Shown: one piece after another, positions 35,001 to 53,000 of the stretch | Layout of the letters: every line of letters begins with the position of its first letter | Numbering within the stretch: position 1 is the stretch's first letter | Assembly (NCBI GenBank): GCA_947172415.1 | Contig: OX359197.1 | Span: 2,170,001 to 2,234,000 of the forward strand | Length of the DNA: 64,000 bases | Origin: Chondrosia reniformis | Lineage: Eukaryota > Porifera > Demospongiae > Chondrillida > Chondrillidae | Reading direction: 5' to 3' | Made by a program: the position numbers and the translations under genes | Notes under the pieces: generated by a model | Databases searched by the model: none | The model's input: the letters and a program-made list of their open reading frames with translations, nothing else | Told to the model about the DNA's origin: nothing

Positions 35001-38000
35001 GCATGCTTTTCAAAAAGCCAAAATATGTTTCGATGCTCTACAACCTTCGCAAAGTGGTAAAACCGAAATAGGCCAAATTCTGAAATTCCTCCTTTTTTCT
35101 TCTTCTTTTTTCAAATGAACTAGCACTAACATGCGAACTTACGCAGGTACACACAAGTACTAAATCGTCGTTAATGTTTCAGAACTAGGAAATAGGTAAC
35201 CCTAGATTTCAACGCGCTCTATCCGAAGCGTGTTACTTTTGATTCTGTGTTGTATTTTAAGATTTATTTATGCATGCAGGAATCTGAAGGTAGCTCATTA
35301 GAGGAACTTGTTCCTAGTAATCTCTCTCTGAAGGAGTTCAGTTTGGATTGTTCAAGTGCCAAGATACTATCACACAGACAATTCTTTGATTGTATCTCCA
35401 TTGTTACTAGTCTTTCAAGTCTTAGGAAATGTGATGTTGAGCTATCAGAATTTTCAGAAGGAGGTATGCTAATATGTGATTTTGAATGAGATTATACTGT
35501 ATGTTGTTAATAGTGTTTGTTATTGATAAGTTTAATGAGTGTTGACTATGTTAATAATGATAAAGTGTGTTGTTTGTGTTTGTTTTAGATGCAGTGACTA
35601 TGTTCACAAGAACATGTTCAGTGAAGGAGCTGGAACTGAGCATTGTCGAGTCCACTTCATTATCTGCCGTAATGAGAGTGTTTTCATGGAAGGGATTGGA
35701 GACACTGAGATTGACACTTGGTAGCTATAACACTGTCTGTACTATTACAGTGAGTTATATTTCTAATGTGTATGTCATTATTGTGAAGCAGGCAACTGTA
35801 TATTAGCTGCAACCTCACGTACACTGTATATTTCCAAATAGTGAAAAGCTACACTATAATTTCTTAACGATTCTCTCAGTTGGTTCGCATCCATTTCTTA
35901 TATATAAATTACTCCTTTTCTTCAACCTCTAGTCACTACTACACTAGAGTGTTTGTGATAGTTTATGCATACTTATTGCCAAACTGAAAAGCGAGGTTAG
36001 TAATCGTGACGCCCGAGTCACTATGCGTTTGTATATATCTGTAGTATTCAATTTTTGACACCTCAAGTGCACAATTAAGGGTTCTCGTCAGCCAGGATGT
36101 GTTCAACTGGCACGCACACCTACTCAACATAGCTTCTTATAGATGTACGTAGTGACATTATCTTAATTTCATTTTCCATTAGCTTCTTTAGCCATCGATA
36201 TCTGCCTTAAATCCGCCATTTTGGATGAAGTACGACATGTCCTTGCATCAAATATAAGCCTGAACACTTCACCCTCGCGATGCCCACATTCAGGCATACC
36301 TCTCGGTGTTAACAATAATTGAGTGGTTCAATCGTTTTTAAAACACTATACCGCAGCACAATTGAAATCACCGATACAAGTGCGAGCAAACTTAAGCTTA
36401 ACTGTGTGTTAGCTGTATTCTCACATATATTTCCAAATAGTTAATAGTTGCACAATAATTTCTTAATGATTCTCTTAACTTGTGTACTTACAGTCTATTA
36501 TATATGCAAACAAATTATACCTAAGTTGACTTAGTTTTTAACCTTAGCCATGCAACGTTGAATAACTTGTTTGTCATTTAATTTAAGTCACTCTGTGTCG
36601 TATTTTTAAAATTTATTTATGCATGCAGGAATCTGAAGGTAGCTCATTAGAGGAACTTGTTCCTAGTAATCTCTCTCTGAAGGAGTTCAGTTTGGATTGT
36701 TCAGATGCCAAGATACTGTCACACAGACAATTCTTTGATTGTATCTCCATTGTTACTAGTCTTTCAAGTCTTAGGAAATGTGATGTTGAGCTATCAGAAT
36801 TTTCAGAAGGAGGTATGCTATTATGTGGTTTTGAATGAGATTATACTATACGTAGTTGATAGTGTTTGTTATTGATAAGCTTAATGAGTGTTGACTATGT
36901 TAATAATGATAAAGTGTGTGTTTGTGTTTGTTTTAGATGCAGTGACTATGTTCACAAGAACATGTTCAGTGAAGGAGCTGGAACTGAGCATTGTCGAGTC
37001 CACTTCATTATCTGCCGTAATGAGAGTGTTTTCATGGAAGGGATTGGAGACACTGAGATTGACACTTGGTAGCTATAACACTGTCTGTACTATTACAGTG
37101 AGTCATTTTTCTAATGTGTATGTCATTATTATGAAGCAGGCAACTGTATATTAGCTGCAACCTCACGTACACTGTATATTTCCAAATAGTGAAAAGCTAC
37201 ACTATAATTTCTTAACGATTCTCTCAGTTAGTTTGCATCAATTTTTATTGCCGAACTGAAAAGCGAGGTAAGTAATCGTAACGCCCGAGTCACCATGCGT
37301 TTGAATACGTATATCTGTAGCATTCAATTTTTGTCACCTCAAGTGCATAATTAAGGATTCTCGTCAGTCAGGATTTGTTCAACTGGCACGCACCTGCTTA
37401 ACATAGCTTCTTATAAATGTATGTAGCGACGTAATCTTCATTTCATTTTGCATTAGCTTCTTTAGCCATCGATATCTCCCTTAAATCCGCCATTTTGGAT
37501 GAAGTACGACATGTCCTTGCATCAAATATAAGCCTGAACACTTCACCCTCGCGATGCCCACATTCAGGCATACCTCTCGGTGTTAACAATAATTGAGTGG
37601 TTCAATCGTTTTTAAAACACTATACCGCAGCACAATTGAAATCACCGATACAAGTGTGAGCAAACTTAAGCTTAACTTTATGTTAGCTGTATCCTCATAT
37701 ATATGTATTTCCAAATAGTTAATAGTTGCACAATAGTTTCTTAATGATTCTCTTAACTTGTGTACTTACAGTCTATTATATATGCAAACAAATTATACCT
37801 AAGTTGACTTAGTTTTTAACCTTAGCCATGCAACGTTGGATAACTTGTTTGTCATTTAATGTAAGTCATTCTGTGTTGAATTTTTAAAATTTATTTATGC
37901 ATGCAGGAATCTGAAGGTAGCTCATTAGAGGAATTTGTTCCTAGTAATCTCTCTCTGAAGGAGTTCAGTTTGGATTGCTCAAGTGCCAAGATACTGTCAT

Positions 38001-40061
38001 ACAGACAATTCTTTGATTGTCTCTCCATTGTTACTAATCTTTCAAGTCTTGAGAAATGTAATATTAAGCTATCAGAATTTTCAGAAGGAGGTATGCTATT
38101 ATGTGGTTTTGAATGAGATTATACTGTTTGTAGTTGATAGTGTTTGTTATTGATAAGCTTAATGAGTGTTGACTATGTTAATAATGATAAAGTGTGTGTT
38201 TGTGTTTGTTTTAGATGCAGTGACTAAGTTCACAAGAACATGTTCAGTGAAGGAGCTGGAACTGAGGATTACCAAGTCCACTTCATTATCTGCCGTAATG
38301 AGAGTGTTTTCATTGAAGGGATTGGAGACACTGAGTTTGGACCTTGATGGCTGTACAATAACAGTGAGTCCCTATGCATCATTTTCTCATTGTCATTTAT
38401 GACTGAGTTATGAATCCTTAGATAGCAAACTTACATAGTTTCTATAGACATTAAACGTTTGTACATTTAATTGAGTTGAGAAATATATCACTGACCTATA
38501 TTAATTTCTTACTTCAGGTTGTTATACTCTATTTACACTCAATCCTCCCTTATCCGGACGCCCACTGATACGGGGAGCATGTTCCGGGCATATCTGAGTT
38601 ATGGACAGTGCCCAGTGTCTGGATAAGGGAGGATTGAGTGTACTCGTATATACAGGTTCAATATTGAAATGTACAGTATTTGTTAATGGTAACACATTTG
38701 TTAACTATGGGCATTCTTTATAATATATAGTTGCACCAGTTGCAACTCAAATTCTATTGAACATATTAATGTGAATATATTTATAAAGTTTAAATGTACA
38801 CTTTATATAGGGATGTAAGGAAGAATTTGAATCATTAAAATCAGCTATTACCAATATCAGTCACTTGAACAAGTTAGCATTTCATTGTAATCAGATGAAG
38901 GGACCGTCCCCTTTAAAGTGTATTGAATGTATATCTCAGAACAGATCAATTAATTACTTGGAAGTTGGATCAAGTACGTAAGTTCCTTATTATCAAGTCT
39001 GTGTTGTACGTTGTACATTTTATTGTATCAATCATAGATACTGTACGTATACTGTACATTTGTTTGACACACTTATTGTTAGTCTTTTTATACACATTTG
39101 TTCTCTTTATGTATGTGATGCCAGCTACATGTCTGTACTGTGAATGTATTCTATAAAATGAACAGTGCTGATATATTTCTTTGTACTCTCCACAGCCGAT
39201 GGACATGACCTGGTTCCTGTGCTGGAAATGGTACAGTTGAGGAGACTCATAGTGTGGGACACAGATCCAGTACCTCTACTACACTCATTAAAGAACAGAA
39301 GAGATGTATTAGAAGAATTAATATTTGTTATCCACTATCTGAATTTTGAATCATGGGTCAGTTTTAAGTGTGTTTGCTATCTTTAGCTGTTGACCTGACA
39401 TTGTTTAGAATAATCATTTTAATTGCTAAATATTTTGTAAGTGTCAGTATATTTTGATGTATTATGTATACGTACTGTATACTGTAAATATAATTAAAGC
39501 TAGGACATTTTAAAGGAATATCAAGCTCTGTAATACCTACCATTCCACTGACATTCTGTGTTAGAGGAGTCATGTTTGTATTTACATTTGTATTCATCTG
39601 ACAGTCACTTTGTTTAATATACGTACATATATACACTATAGATTGTAGCTAAACTAAATTGTATTGATACATACATTTCTATTAGTATAAGAGATAAATT
39701 AAATTTTCTTTAAATATTCAAGAGGTGCATGGTAGTTACATCATCAATGAGTCCTTTAGCCTATTTTGTATGATGTAATGTGTTGATGTACGTACGTATA
39801 TTACATTTGCTGATGTAGGTTGAGACTGTTGACCCGAATGAGATTGAAGAAGCATGCTCAGCAGCTAAAGTCAGAACACTTGGTGTTGGGATATCACAAG
39901 GTATTGACGGATCAAAGAAAGTGGCAAAAGCAATCAGTGCTGGTCTCTCAAGGAATGAACATGTACAAACTGTAAAGTCACTTGAGAAGTGTCCAGTACA
40001 GAGCTCAAATGAGAAACATACAAACATTACAGTTAAATGGGAGGAGCTTGATTCTCTTTAA
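29027..40061 (+). CDS. NLR immune receptor (CARD-like, VPPQN repeat, NACHT, LRR), 1555 aa
   Basis: Fifteen exons join in frame: 29027-29048, 29968-30123, 30359-30682, 31739-32460, 32664-34368, 34579-34727, 35280-35463, 35589-35749, 36629-36812, 36937-37097, 37907-38090, 38215-38363, 38811-38973, 39196-39356 and 39819-40061. Residues 60-167 look like a CARD/death fold (EVITFLEQHRESHIKYC ... AFKVIEDFL-like end). Residues 175-400 are VPPQN repeats. The NACHT domain has its P-loop GQAGAGKTT near residue 493, LLIFDGADEA near 569 and SSRPG near 608. Leucine-rich repeats fill 977-1555. It is a cytosolic receptor of the sponge NLR kind. Downstream signalling through CARD-like contacts is inferred. 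No transmembrane segment or signal peptide. Confidence 0.93.
29465..29614 (+). repeat. Hairpin-ended dispersed repeat, copy 2 (5' truncated)
   Basis: Matches the last 150 bp of the copy at 1749-2123, including the terminal hairpin at 29590-29611 and the following GAT. It lies in NLR intron 1. Confidence 0.75.
30844..31666. mobile_element. Element with 44-bp inverted ends and hammerhead-like core in NLR intron 3
   Basis: GTAGCTAATCATTCGTCTCT (30881) and its complement ending at 31666 border about 785 bp; both arms run into A/T tracts. CATTCATTTGAAT occurs as a direct repeat at 30831-30843 and 31666-31678, so the true left border may be 37 bp further out. Inside the left end, the minus strand has CTGATGA ... 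GAAA spaced like a hammerhead ribozyme core (about 30935-30965), as known from Penelope-like retroelements. No ORF. The class is uncertain. Confidence 0.6.
31768..32412 (+). repeat. 15-bp coding repeat, about 43 VPPQN units in NLR exon 4
   Basis: An almost perfect tandem array of CCTCCTCAGAACGTA, with only the last units varying (VPYQN, VLPQN, VPTQN). In the gene's frame each unit encodes VPPQN. The other frames are also open and give YLLRT- or RRYVL-type shadows, which are not genes. The array links the CARD-like domain to NACHT and is likely a flexible polyproline-type spacer whose length should vary between individuals. Confidence 0.93.
34863..35223 (-). repeat. Hairpin-ended dispersed repeat, copy 3
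   Basis: A near full-length minus-orientation copy with its hairpin at 34864-34885. It lies in the NLR intron between exons 6 and 7, where the sequence repeated in the other LRR introns is missing. Confidence 0.75.
35280..38363 (+). repeat. Three tandem LRR exon pairs with their introns
   Basis: A-type exons (184 nt, start ESEGSSLEELVPSN) at 35280, 36629 and 37907 alternate with B-type exons (start DAVTMFTRTCSVKELEL) at 35589, 36937 and 38215. The B exons at 35589 and 36937 are identical in protein. The outer B exons (34579, 38215) share a different variant. The long introns after 35749 and 37097 also match each other for several hundred bases (about 35990-36480 against 37250-37740). The repeat unit is about 1.3 kb. 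Confidence 0.92.
38536..38640. mobile_element. Short TA-flanked MITE (pogo/mariner-like)
   Basis: 105 bp with inverted ends CACTCAATCCTCCCTTATCC, flanked by TA on both sides, in an NLR intron. The TTATCCGGA word recalls Tigger/pogo ends. Confidence 0.75.
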
Positions 40062-40548
40062 ACATTAGCAAATATTAGATAAACTACTAATGTACTGTAC
40101 ATATAGTAATGGTTTTGTAAATATTTGTACACAACACTAGATATAATAACAATATAATACACTAGTACTGCGTGACAGTATCGCTACAAGTAGCACTAGT
40201 ACATCTTGTCAGAGATGACATTTCACAGAGCGCGTCGTGTCTGCACACATCTCCACACTTCTTTTATTTGGTCCTTTGACCTCCCATAACGATTATAATG
40301 ATACATATCAATCAAAGATATAGCAAATTGAAATGGCCACTCCGGTACAATCTAGTCGTGATTATATTATAGGAAAAAGGAACAAGATTAGCTATAAAAG
40401 TATCGTGTAAACAATGTTCGAAGGTCCTTTGTTCGATTATAGCGTTATATATGCCCATGATTATAATCTAGGTATACCACATGGGTCTGTTCCAATTTAT
40501 TCATTGCACAACTATAATCCTACTGGTCTCGTGATCACAGAGATCACA
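40062..40548. promoter_or_regulatory. NLR-AKR7 intergenic region with AKR7 promoter
   Basis: 487 bp between the NLR stop and the reductase start. The part from 40399 is duplicated at 5246. An in-frame ATG at 40414 would extend the reductase by 45 residues, but that extension has no counterpart in AKR7 proteins and is not intact in the duplicate. Confidence 0.55.
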
Positions 40549-45387
<4,839 letters not shown>

Positions 45388-45485
45388 TCATACGTATATT
45401 GCAGCTCAATTAATGCTAATATATGCTTATAAAACTAAGTAGCCAATTAACAGATGATTTTAATGTTAGTTTTTTTCTGTTGAAC

Positions 45486-45491
45486 AATAAA
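45486..45491 (+). terminator. Polyadenylation signal of AKR7 gene
   Basis: AATAAA about 100 bp after the stop codon, the only canonical signal close by. Assigned by position. Confidence 0.6.
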
Positions 45492-45711
45492 AATGTCTTT
45501 ATAATTACTTATTTACATCATATACTTCACTTACGTATATACATTCAGCAGTGATGAATATACAGTACACCAAATGATTACTTTATAGGACTATACTTTG
45601 AGTTTAATTGATAAGTATATGATAAACAGGATGTTTATATGCTGATGATAATGGGTTCAAAACAGTCATGGTGATATATATATGTAAATTACGTTACATT
45701 TTGTCCTTATT

Positions 45712-45832
45712 TGGAGATGGTATGATACATACGTTTTACATGTTGTTACAACAGAAAGCTATGTCTACGTATATATAACTTTGAAACAATTGAAAGCGTT
45801 CCCTTGAAGATGGAATAATGTGCAATTCTACG
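45712..45832 (+). pseudogene. Degenerate copy of AKR7 exon 10
   Basis: GAGATGGTATGATAC and, further on, CTTTGAAACAATTGAAAGCG-TTCCCTTGAAGATGG resemble parts of exon 10 (45136-45216) with changes, an insertion and an internal deletion. It lies in the gap between AKR7 and the Calx-beta gene. The rest of 45388-46001 shows nothing. Confidence 0.4.
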
Positions 45833-46001
45833 TAAGTACATGTATATATATATATAAATGTTATGATTAATATCACATATTTCTTATTATATATTTGGAT
45901 CAGTTAGTAATCTGTGATAATTATGTAATTAGTTGCTACAAGCATGAAGTTAAGTCTTATGATAGAAAGGAAAGGTACATCATTGATTCAATGTATATCA
46001 A

Positions 46002-47086
46002 CTACTTGCAGCTGTCTGAATCAAACTGGCTGAATTCAAAGTCAGAGGCAAAAGCTTCAGACACCTTGTAATCTCTGAAGTTACCTTCTATTACTGTGCC
46101 AAGAGGCTGAATTTTGCCACTTGCAGAGCCAGCCTGATTGCTCCCAGCATATAGGCAATTGCGCCGTGTACCGTCCCATTCCATATTATATAATTCAGCT
46201 ATAAAACTACGCTCTGTAGATGGTGGTGGAGGAAGAAGTGTAACAATATAGTGAGGAACAGATCCATCTCTTTCTTGAAGGATTCTATCAAATGTTTCAT
46301 TGAATTTGTCCAAAGTTACATCCACATTCCAGAATTGACCTGAATTGACACATTCAATAAAAGTACTGTACATAAGTGCTCCATAAAACATGCTAAGCCC
46401 TCAAAATACATATAGGCATCAAAACAGTCAATATCCTATGGGTAGTCGGTAAGTAATCTGGCTTGCCAGTCCCTCCTTGCCTTGGGATTTTTATGTACAG
46501 TCTTTATATGTATTCATATAATATTATTCGTAGGTACTGGAATCAAGTGATCAAGGTCTAAACCTCTTACCTATGAATCCATGTGATGTTGGATTAAGAT
46601 TGAGTCCTCTAGACACTGTCACCTTCATTGCATATGACTCAAACTGTCTTTCACAGGTAATCCATAAAACCACATTTTCATTGGCACAATTTGGCAAGGA
46701 AATCCTAAAACCTCTTCTTGTTCGCATCAATACAATACCATTCTCAGTTCTTTTGTTGACAACAGATTCACCATTAAATTCAGCAAAGCAGGTATTATTT
46801 TTTAAAGTAACCTCTAGCTGAGTGCACACTCCTGTACTGTCTTCTGTGAGTATAGCCACATGTGTAATTACGTGTCCAGTGTGGTTCATCAGCAAAGCTT
46901 CAGTGTACAAGGTGTTTACAGACGTACATGTGTCTGAGATAACATTAAACCAAGTGTTTGGAGAACCATGAATTTCATAGCACAATGATATACCAGCACT
47001 AAATTCTTCTGTGTTTCCACCAGGTACTACCTTTAGAGGAACTGTATACACCGGATCAGCCATTATTGTGTCATTTGCTCTCATAA
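46002..47086 (-). other. Unique C-terminal domain of the Calx-beta protein
   Basis: The last two exons (516 and 338 nt, about 284 residues) are not Calx-beta. They hold several cysteines (SLCYEIHG, SDTCTSVN, GVCTQLEV, NNTCFAEF, LPNCANE, WITCERQF, RRNCLYAG) and end SQFDSDSCK. Sponge aggregation factors carry a sponge-specific Wreath domain, and this region is a candidate for it. I could not verify the match. No transmembrane helix or GPI-like tail. Confidence 0.55.
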
Positions 47087-50000
47087 CTGCATACATTTAA
47101 GAGGTACGTAAGGCATTATTAGATATCAAAAAGACTAAAATGTTACAAATAATGACTCACCAGTTATATCCTGGATACAAACTGTAGTCTCAGTAATTGG
47201 TCCTGGGCCTACAAAGCTGAGGTTCATTGGAATTGTCAGTGTGACTTGAAAACACTCTTCTTCCTCTAAGATGTCATCCATTGTTGTTGAAATGACAGCA
47301 GATTCAACCCTTGGATCAACTTGAAGAAGAGTGTCGTCAAAGTCAATTCCACCTAAGTACGTATGTGTATGGATTAATATAAAGGTTGATCAAACAACAT
47401 GTTTTACTGTAAAGAAGTCCCACGAAGCAGTCAATGTGACTTACCAAAGGCTGTACCATTCTGTGTCTCTACTAAAACAAAAAATGATTGACTAGTATCA
47501 CCCGAAAGAGAGAAAGTTATTACTGCATCAAATCCCTCAACAACTGTGTACAAATCTCTGGCAAATGAAACAGTGATCCTTTCATCTACATCAAAAAGGT
47601 ACATACAACAAGATTATTAGCTTGGATTGTATAATAGAAAAAATGTATCATTCAATGCGAAGTTGAAGGTTTAAAAAATACTCTTTAATTCAAATCCTGC
47701 AATTTTTCAAATTTTATTTAACATAAATGACATGTTCAACTAGCAGTTCCTTTCTTCACCTGTCATCTTGTTTCAAGCAACAATGATCTAAATACCTTAT
47801 ATACATATTTCCATTCATCCTGACACATAAACTTCCATAAAATGAAAACTCATTTATCAACAGGAACTTTTAATGTTTGCTATTTAACTACGTATGCTAA
47901 CTTTAGGCATGTTTTACAGTAATATATTGTTAATATTTCTGTATTCACAAATGTTAATTAAGAAAATACAGTAATATTGACAAGAACAGCACATACCATT
48001 ATCAATAATAGCAACGTTCAAAGATGCCCCAAGCTGCAGATTGAGGCCACCATCATCATCTATAGACAATTCTACACTAAAGTCCTCCATTTCTTCAACC
48101 ATATTATCATCCGTTGTACTAATTGTAAGGGACTGCCTATCTGCACCATTGAAGGTTATACTACTGCCAATTGTGTAATCATCACCTAGCAGACGGGAAA
48201 GATTAGTATGAAAAAAATTACTGTGAGGTCAAATCAAAATATTGCAGATGCAGGCAAATCTTGCATACTTCAGACACACACATTCAATTCCCAATATACG
48301 GAAATACATATATGTTAAATATATAATTAAAATGCATCATTCAACATGTACAGTAAATTCTCAGGACGAACTCGTTGCTTTTCCTTCAATAGCAGTGATT
48401 CCGAGAGAAAACATTCCTTTGTAGCAATCATCAGCCACAACATCAACACTCATAGATTCTCCTTCAGTAATGTTTTTAGATGTGACTTCAAAATGGACTG
48501 TTAACTCTAGAAAAAGAATAACGTACTTAATGATGAAGGAAAAGTATTATGCATGTCTTCTCTCCAGATACATCATATATAGAATTTAGTATATAAAAGA
48601 AGAAGAAGAAGAAGTAATTACATAAATTAGTTACATCTATCCATAATCACATGCACAGTAGTTAAGCAACAGTTCTTTACATGTCTATGGTAATACTCTT
48701 ATGGTGTCACAACATGTTATATATATGAGTACCTGATTCATCAGTAATGGTAGCAGATGCATTGGATGGAGTTCCAATGGCAATATCTAGAAGTTCTGAT
48801 GAGGTAGTCTCTTCCAAACTTAATTCAAAGGATTCCAGTGGCTCAACGCAATCACTATCAGTTGTTCCTATGGTTACAGTTGCCAACATACTTCCTGCTA
48901 CAAAGCGAGCGATGTGTGGTCCCTCATCATAATCATCACCTAAAGAAGACAGTTATTAGAATTAGGCACAGCTGTGAAAATATGGAAGCAAGCATTACTT
49001 CCTGCTGATCCTGGGGTCAACACTATAGATACATCATAGTCCTCGGCTGAAGGACCATCTGCAACAACATGGACTACAATGGTCCCTCCTTCACTGACAG
49101 AATAGTCAGTTTCGTTGAAGTTCACAGTCACCACTACAATGATAGTAATGGTAATAGCATAAATAATATGACTACTAGTGTAAGCAATAAGTACATATAT
49201 ACATATAACTTTATATGTGTGAACACCCCTAAAATGTGGTCACAAAAATTCGTGATATACGTAGGCATTACGTCTTATATCTTGCTCTATATACGTATAG
49301 TACAGGTAAGTACATGTACGTACGTAAGTGTCATCTGGGGCATACGTATTTACAATAAACATCCTGATGCAAGATATATTACATCAAAAGTTACATATAC
49401 AGACATTGTGTTATATTGATACAACTGACCTGATACATCAACCACAGTAACTTCAGTTGACATTATTCCACCTAGACTTATGTTTAATCCACCATCATCA
49501 ATAACTTCAAGTTCAAGGATAAACATCTCATTTATTTCTTTTATATCATCTTGTCTTGCACAAAAGGTAAAATTATTGCTGCTTCCATCGGGAGACATTG
49601 TGACAGGAACCCCTTGCAGGAAGTAGTCCATTGACACAGATGTTTCAATTATGTTTACACTAAAGGGTACTGCAAAACCGGAGCTTGTGTTTATGTTTAT
49701 AGTAATACAGTTGTTTTCAGCAACTGAATAAACGCTCTCTTCAAACTCCACAGAGAGACCTATATAAATGTACAGAAGCATAACCATATGTACTACCATA
49801 CAGTGGATGTAACACTAATATATAGTGGTGGACAGGGCTTGATTCCTATAGGGCACTTTTCATTGATTTTTTTCAAAATAATGTTTATAGAATTCACATT
49901 GATTTCATAATGTACGTACCATATGTACGTATGTACGTATGTATGTATTGACTCTCACCAGTAAAGGCTTCCAGAATAGTAACATTAGCCGTGTCAGGAA

Positions 50001-53000
50001 TCCCAATTTTAACTCCAAGATCTGTTAGTATATTCAGTGACAATGTCACAGTTTCACTTGGCTCAAGTACACCATCATCAATAGCAGTTAACTTCACCAC
50101 AGCTTCAGTGGTAAGAATTGAAAAGTTTACTATTTCTGGAGTCAAGTCAACATCTAAGTGACAAAATATAGAGACTCCCAATTATCAATACACTAAGGAC
50201 TCACAAAAGATCCAGATGAAAACAAAGATTCTTAGGGTCACCAATGAAGACTGGAATTCCCATAAATACGTAGCCATACGGCCCAGTGGAGAAAAAGATA
50301 AGTAAAAGGAGAAAACTTTTGTATCCTCATCGCTAGGCTTAGTTCCCTATAGGCCTTTTCCTCTACTAGTAGATGTTTGTAGCATTTTTCAACATGCTAC
50401 ACTACGTACATATGTACGTACTGTATGTTAATCTGATGAAATCATACATAAGTACATAAATACTGTACATACCCTACATACGTACCTCCTAATTGGCTAG
50501 CTATAACTTCAACTTTAAAACTTTCACTGGAGTTCTTATCAGCTATCAATTTGACTTCAATGGACTCTCCCTCCACAACAGTGTAGGTTGGTCTCTCAAA
50601 GCTGACAAGGATATCTGTGCATGAAGCAAAGAATAAAGTTACAAAACACTTTACATCCAAATAAGTCAGATTAACGACAGATTATTGATTATTTGCAACA
50701 TACGTATATACGTACCTTCTGTGTTATCATCAATGGCTAGAGTTGCAGAGATATTAACAGTCACTACACCCAAGCTAGATGCTGATGGAGTCAGTTCAAT
50801 ATTAAGAAAATATGTTTCAATTCTCTCTTTAATATCATCTTCAAAGGCTTTGATGAAAATACTAGCTGAAGTAGACCCTGCTGAAAATGTTGCTTCACTT
50901 TCATTGAGTATAGCAAAGTCGGATTCTGGTAGTATACGACAGATAATAATATATATTAAATCTTCATGCTTAAACAATAAAACAACCTGATAGACTGGTA
51001 CATTGTAAAATGGAGCAATGAAAAAAATTATCTCTCTCTAAATTGAAAACAAAAATCAGGAAAAAAAAAGGAATTTTAACTAAAAGCACTGGATTAAAAT
51101 ATGTATATGGGTCACTGATGAAGGGTGGAATTCCCAGAAACAGCTGTCAGGCTCAGTGGAGCAGAAGAAGGAAGAGAAGAAAAGAAAAGACTCCTGTATC
51201 TTTATCTAAAGCTCTCTTCAGGTTTAGTTCCCTAGAAGATAATACCCATGAAATATCTAATACACCAATTTCCTACATGCTATGCCTATTCTGTAAAAAA
51301 GTCTTCAGAAGAACTTTTAAGAAGCAGATGTATTATTATTAGAGTTACCTCCATCCAATTGGGTGACTCTAATTGTATATGCCTCACTGGCAGCCTGTGT
51401 AGATTCAAGAAACACTTCAGCAATATCCCCCTCCAAAACAGAGTATTCTGAGGGCTTAAAGAATACTGTAATACCTGTAATATGGTATCACGGTTAGGAT
51501 AAAAGAGATAAGAAAGGAAATGTATTAGCATACTTTCATTAGTCCCAGGTATAATTATAGTAGTTAGTGATGGATCTCCCAACTCCAATCCGAGACTCCC
51601 TGCTGTCGGACTTAGGCTCAGTCTAAGGTTAAATTCTTCAGTCGGCTCCTTTACATCATCAGCTAAGGCTGTGAGGTTAACACTAACAGTTTCCATAAGT
51701 GGCTCAAAGGTGACAGTATTAGCCACAAGAAGATCTGGCCACAAATAAAATAAAGAAGTTGAACAATTAGGCATACCTAAGAATCATTCATGTATAAACA
51801 TGCCTAATCACAGTAGGTGTCTTACCTGCAGAGGCATTGTGAATAAGTGAAACATTAAAGCTGTCTACATATTGTACACTGGCTTTAATTAAAATCGTTC
51901 TAGTATCTCCTTCAGGAACAATGTACATAGCATCTTCAAACATGACTTGAAGCACTATAGATGAAATATATTATAACATTGGAGTCAGAAGACTGACTAA
52001 ACATATTTATGTACTTGAATATAGGAATACATACATGGAAAGGGAGTTAATGGTGCTGAGCCTTGTAAAGGCTTGACATGATGTAAATATAATCACTAGT
52101 TGCCATTAATTGGACTTCAGTTTTCTACCCAAGATAAGATTTCAGTCAATTAGCTGGTCAGGAATAATATCTCCCTTGATTATATATGTATGTATGTACA
52201 TATGATGTACGTACGTACATATATATTATTAAAGAAGATTTCCTGGTCAAAACATCCAAATGGGTTTTTTAATCTGTTGCTGATGCTCTATGAACTACTG
52301 TTATGTTAAGCATATTATATGCATACAAGTACATGTGTAAGTATAGGACTTGTTTGTTTTAAATATGTGTGCTGAAATTAAAATATATTTTTCGAGCAGA
52401 GAAATCACCTTATCACCACTTACCAGTAGGATCCTCAATCCTAAGACTAGCACTGGACTGATTTCCCAATGCAACATTCAAGCCACCTGCATTGTTGTTC
52501 AGCAATAGGCTTAAGGAATAGGTTTCGTCTGTTTCTTTAATGTTATCAGCTAATGCTTCCAACATAAATGAAAAGGAGGTTTTGCCAGGTGTAAACAGAA
52601 TGGGACTTCCCATTATTCTGTAGTCATCTGGTGATTGTGATATTCCAAGTGATACATTAAATGGTATTGAAAAGTTACCACTTGCAAAAAGTGTTATACT
52701 AATTGTGTCTCCTTCACTGACAACGTAACTGCTACGGTCAAAGTTAACTAAAATTGCTGCAAAGAGAAACATACACATTAAGTAGTTAATATGCAGAGTA
52801 ATGGTGCCCCAGTCAATATAAAAACTAAGCTTAGTTATTTGCCTTCAGTGAGATATGTATATTATACGTACATACGTATACATGTATACACATTCTTTTA
52901 CATATATATCTTATAGCATTGTGGGTAGTTACACCTGCATAATTTGTTTCAAAAGTACACATTTACATAAATGCTATAATTAAGTGCACATCAGAGAACT

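Noticed and set aside
40414-40548. Upstream in-frame ATG extending AKR7 by 45 residues
   Set aside because: AKR7 proteins start close to VVLGTM, and the extension is not preserved in the duplicated promoter copy.
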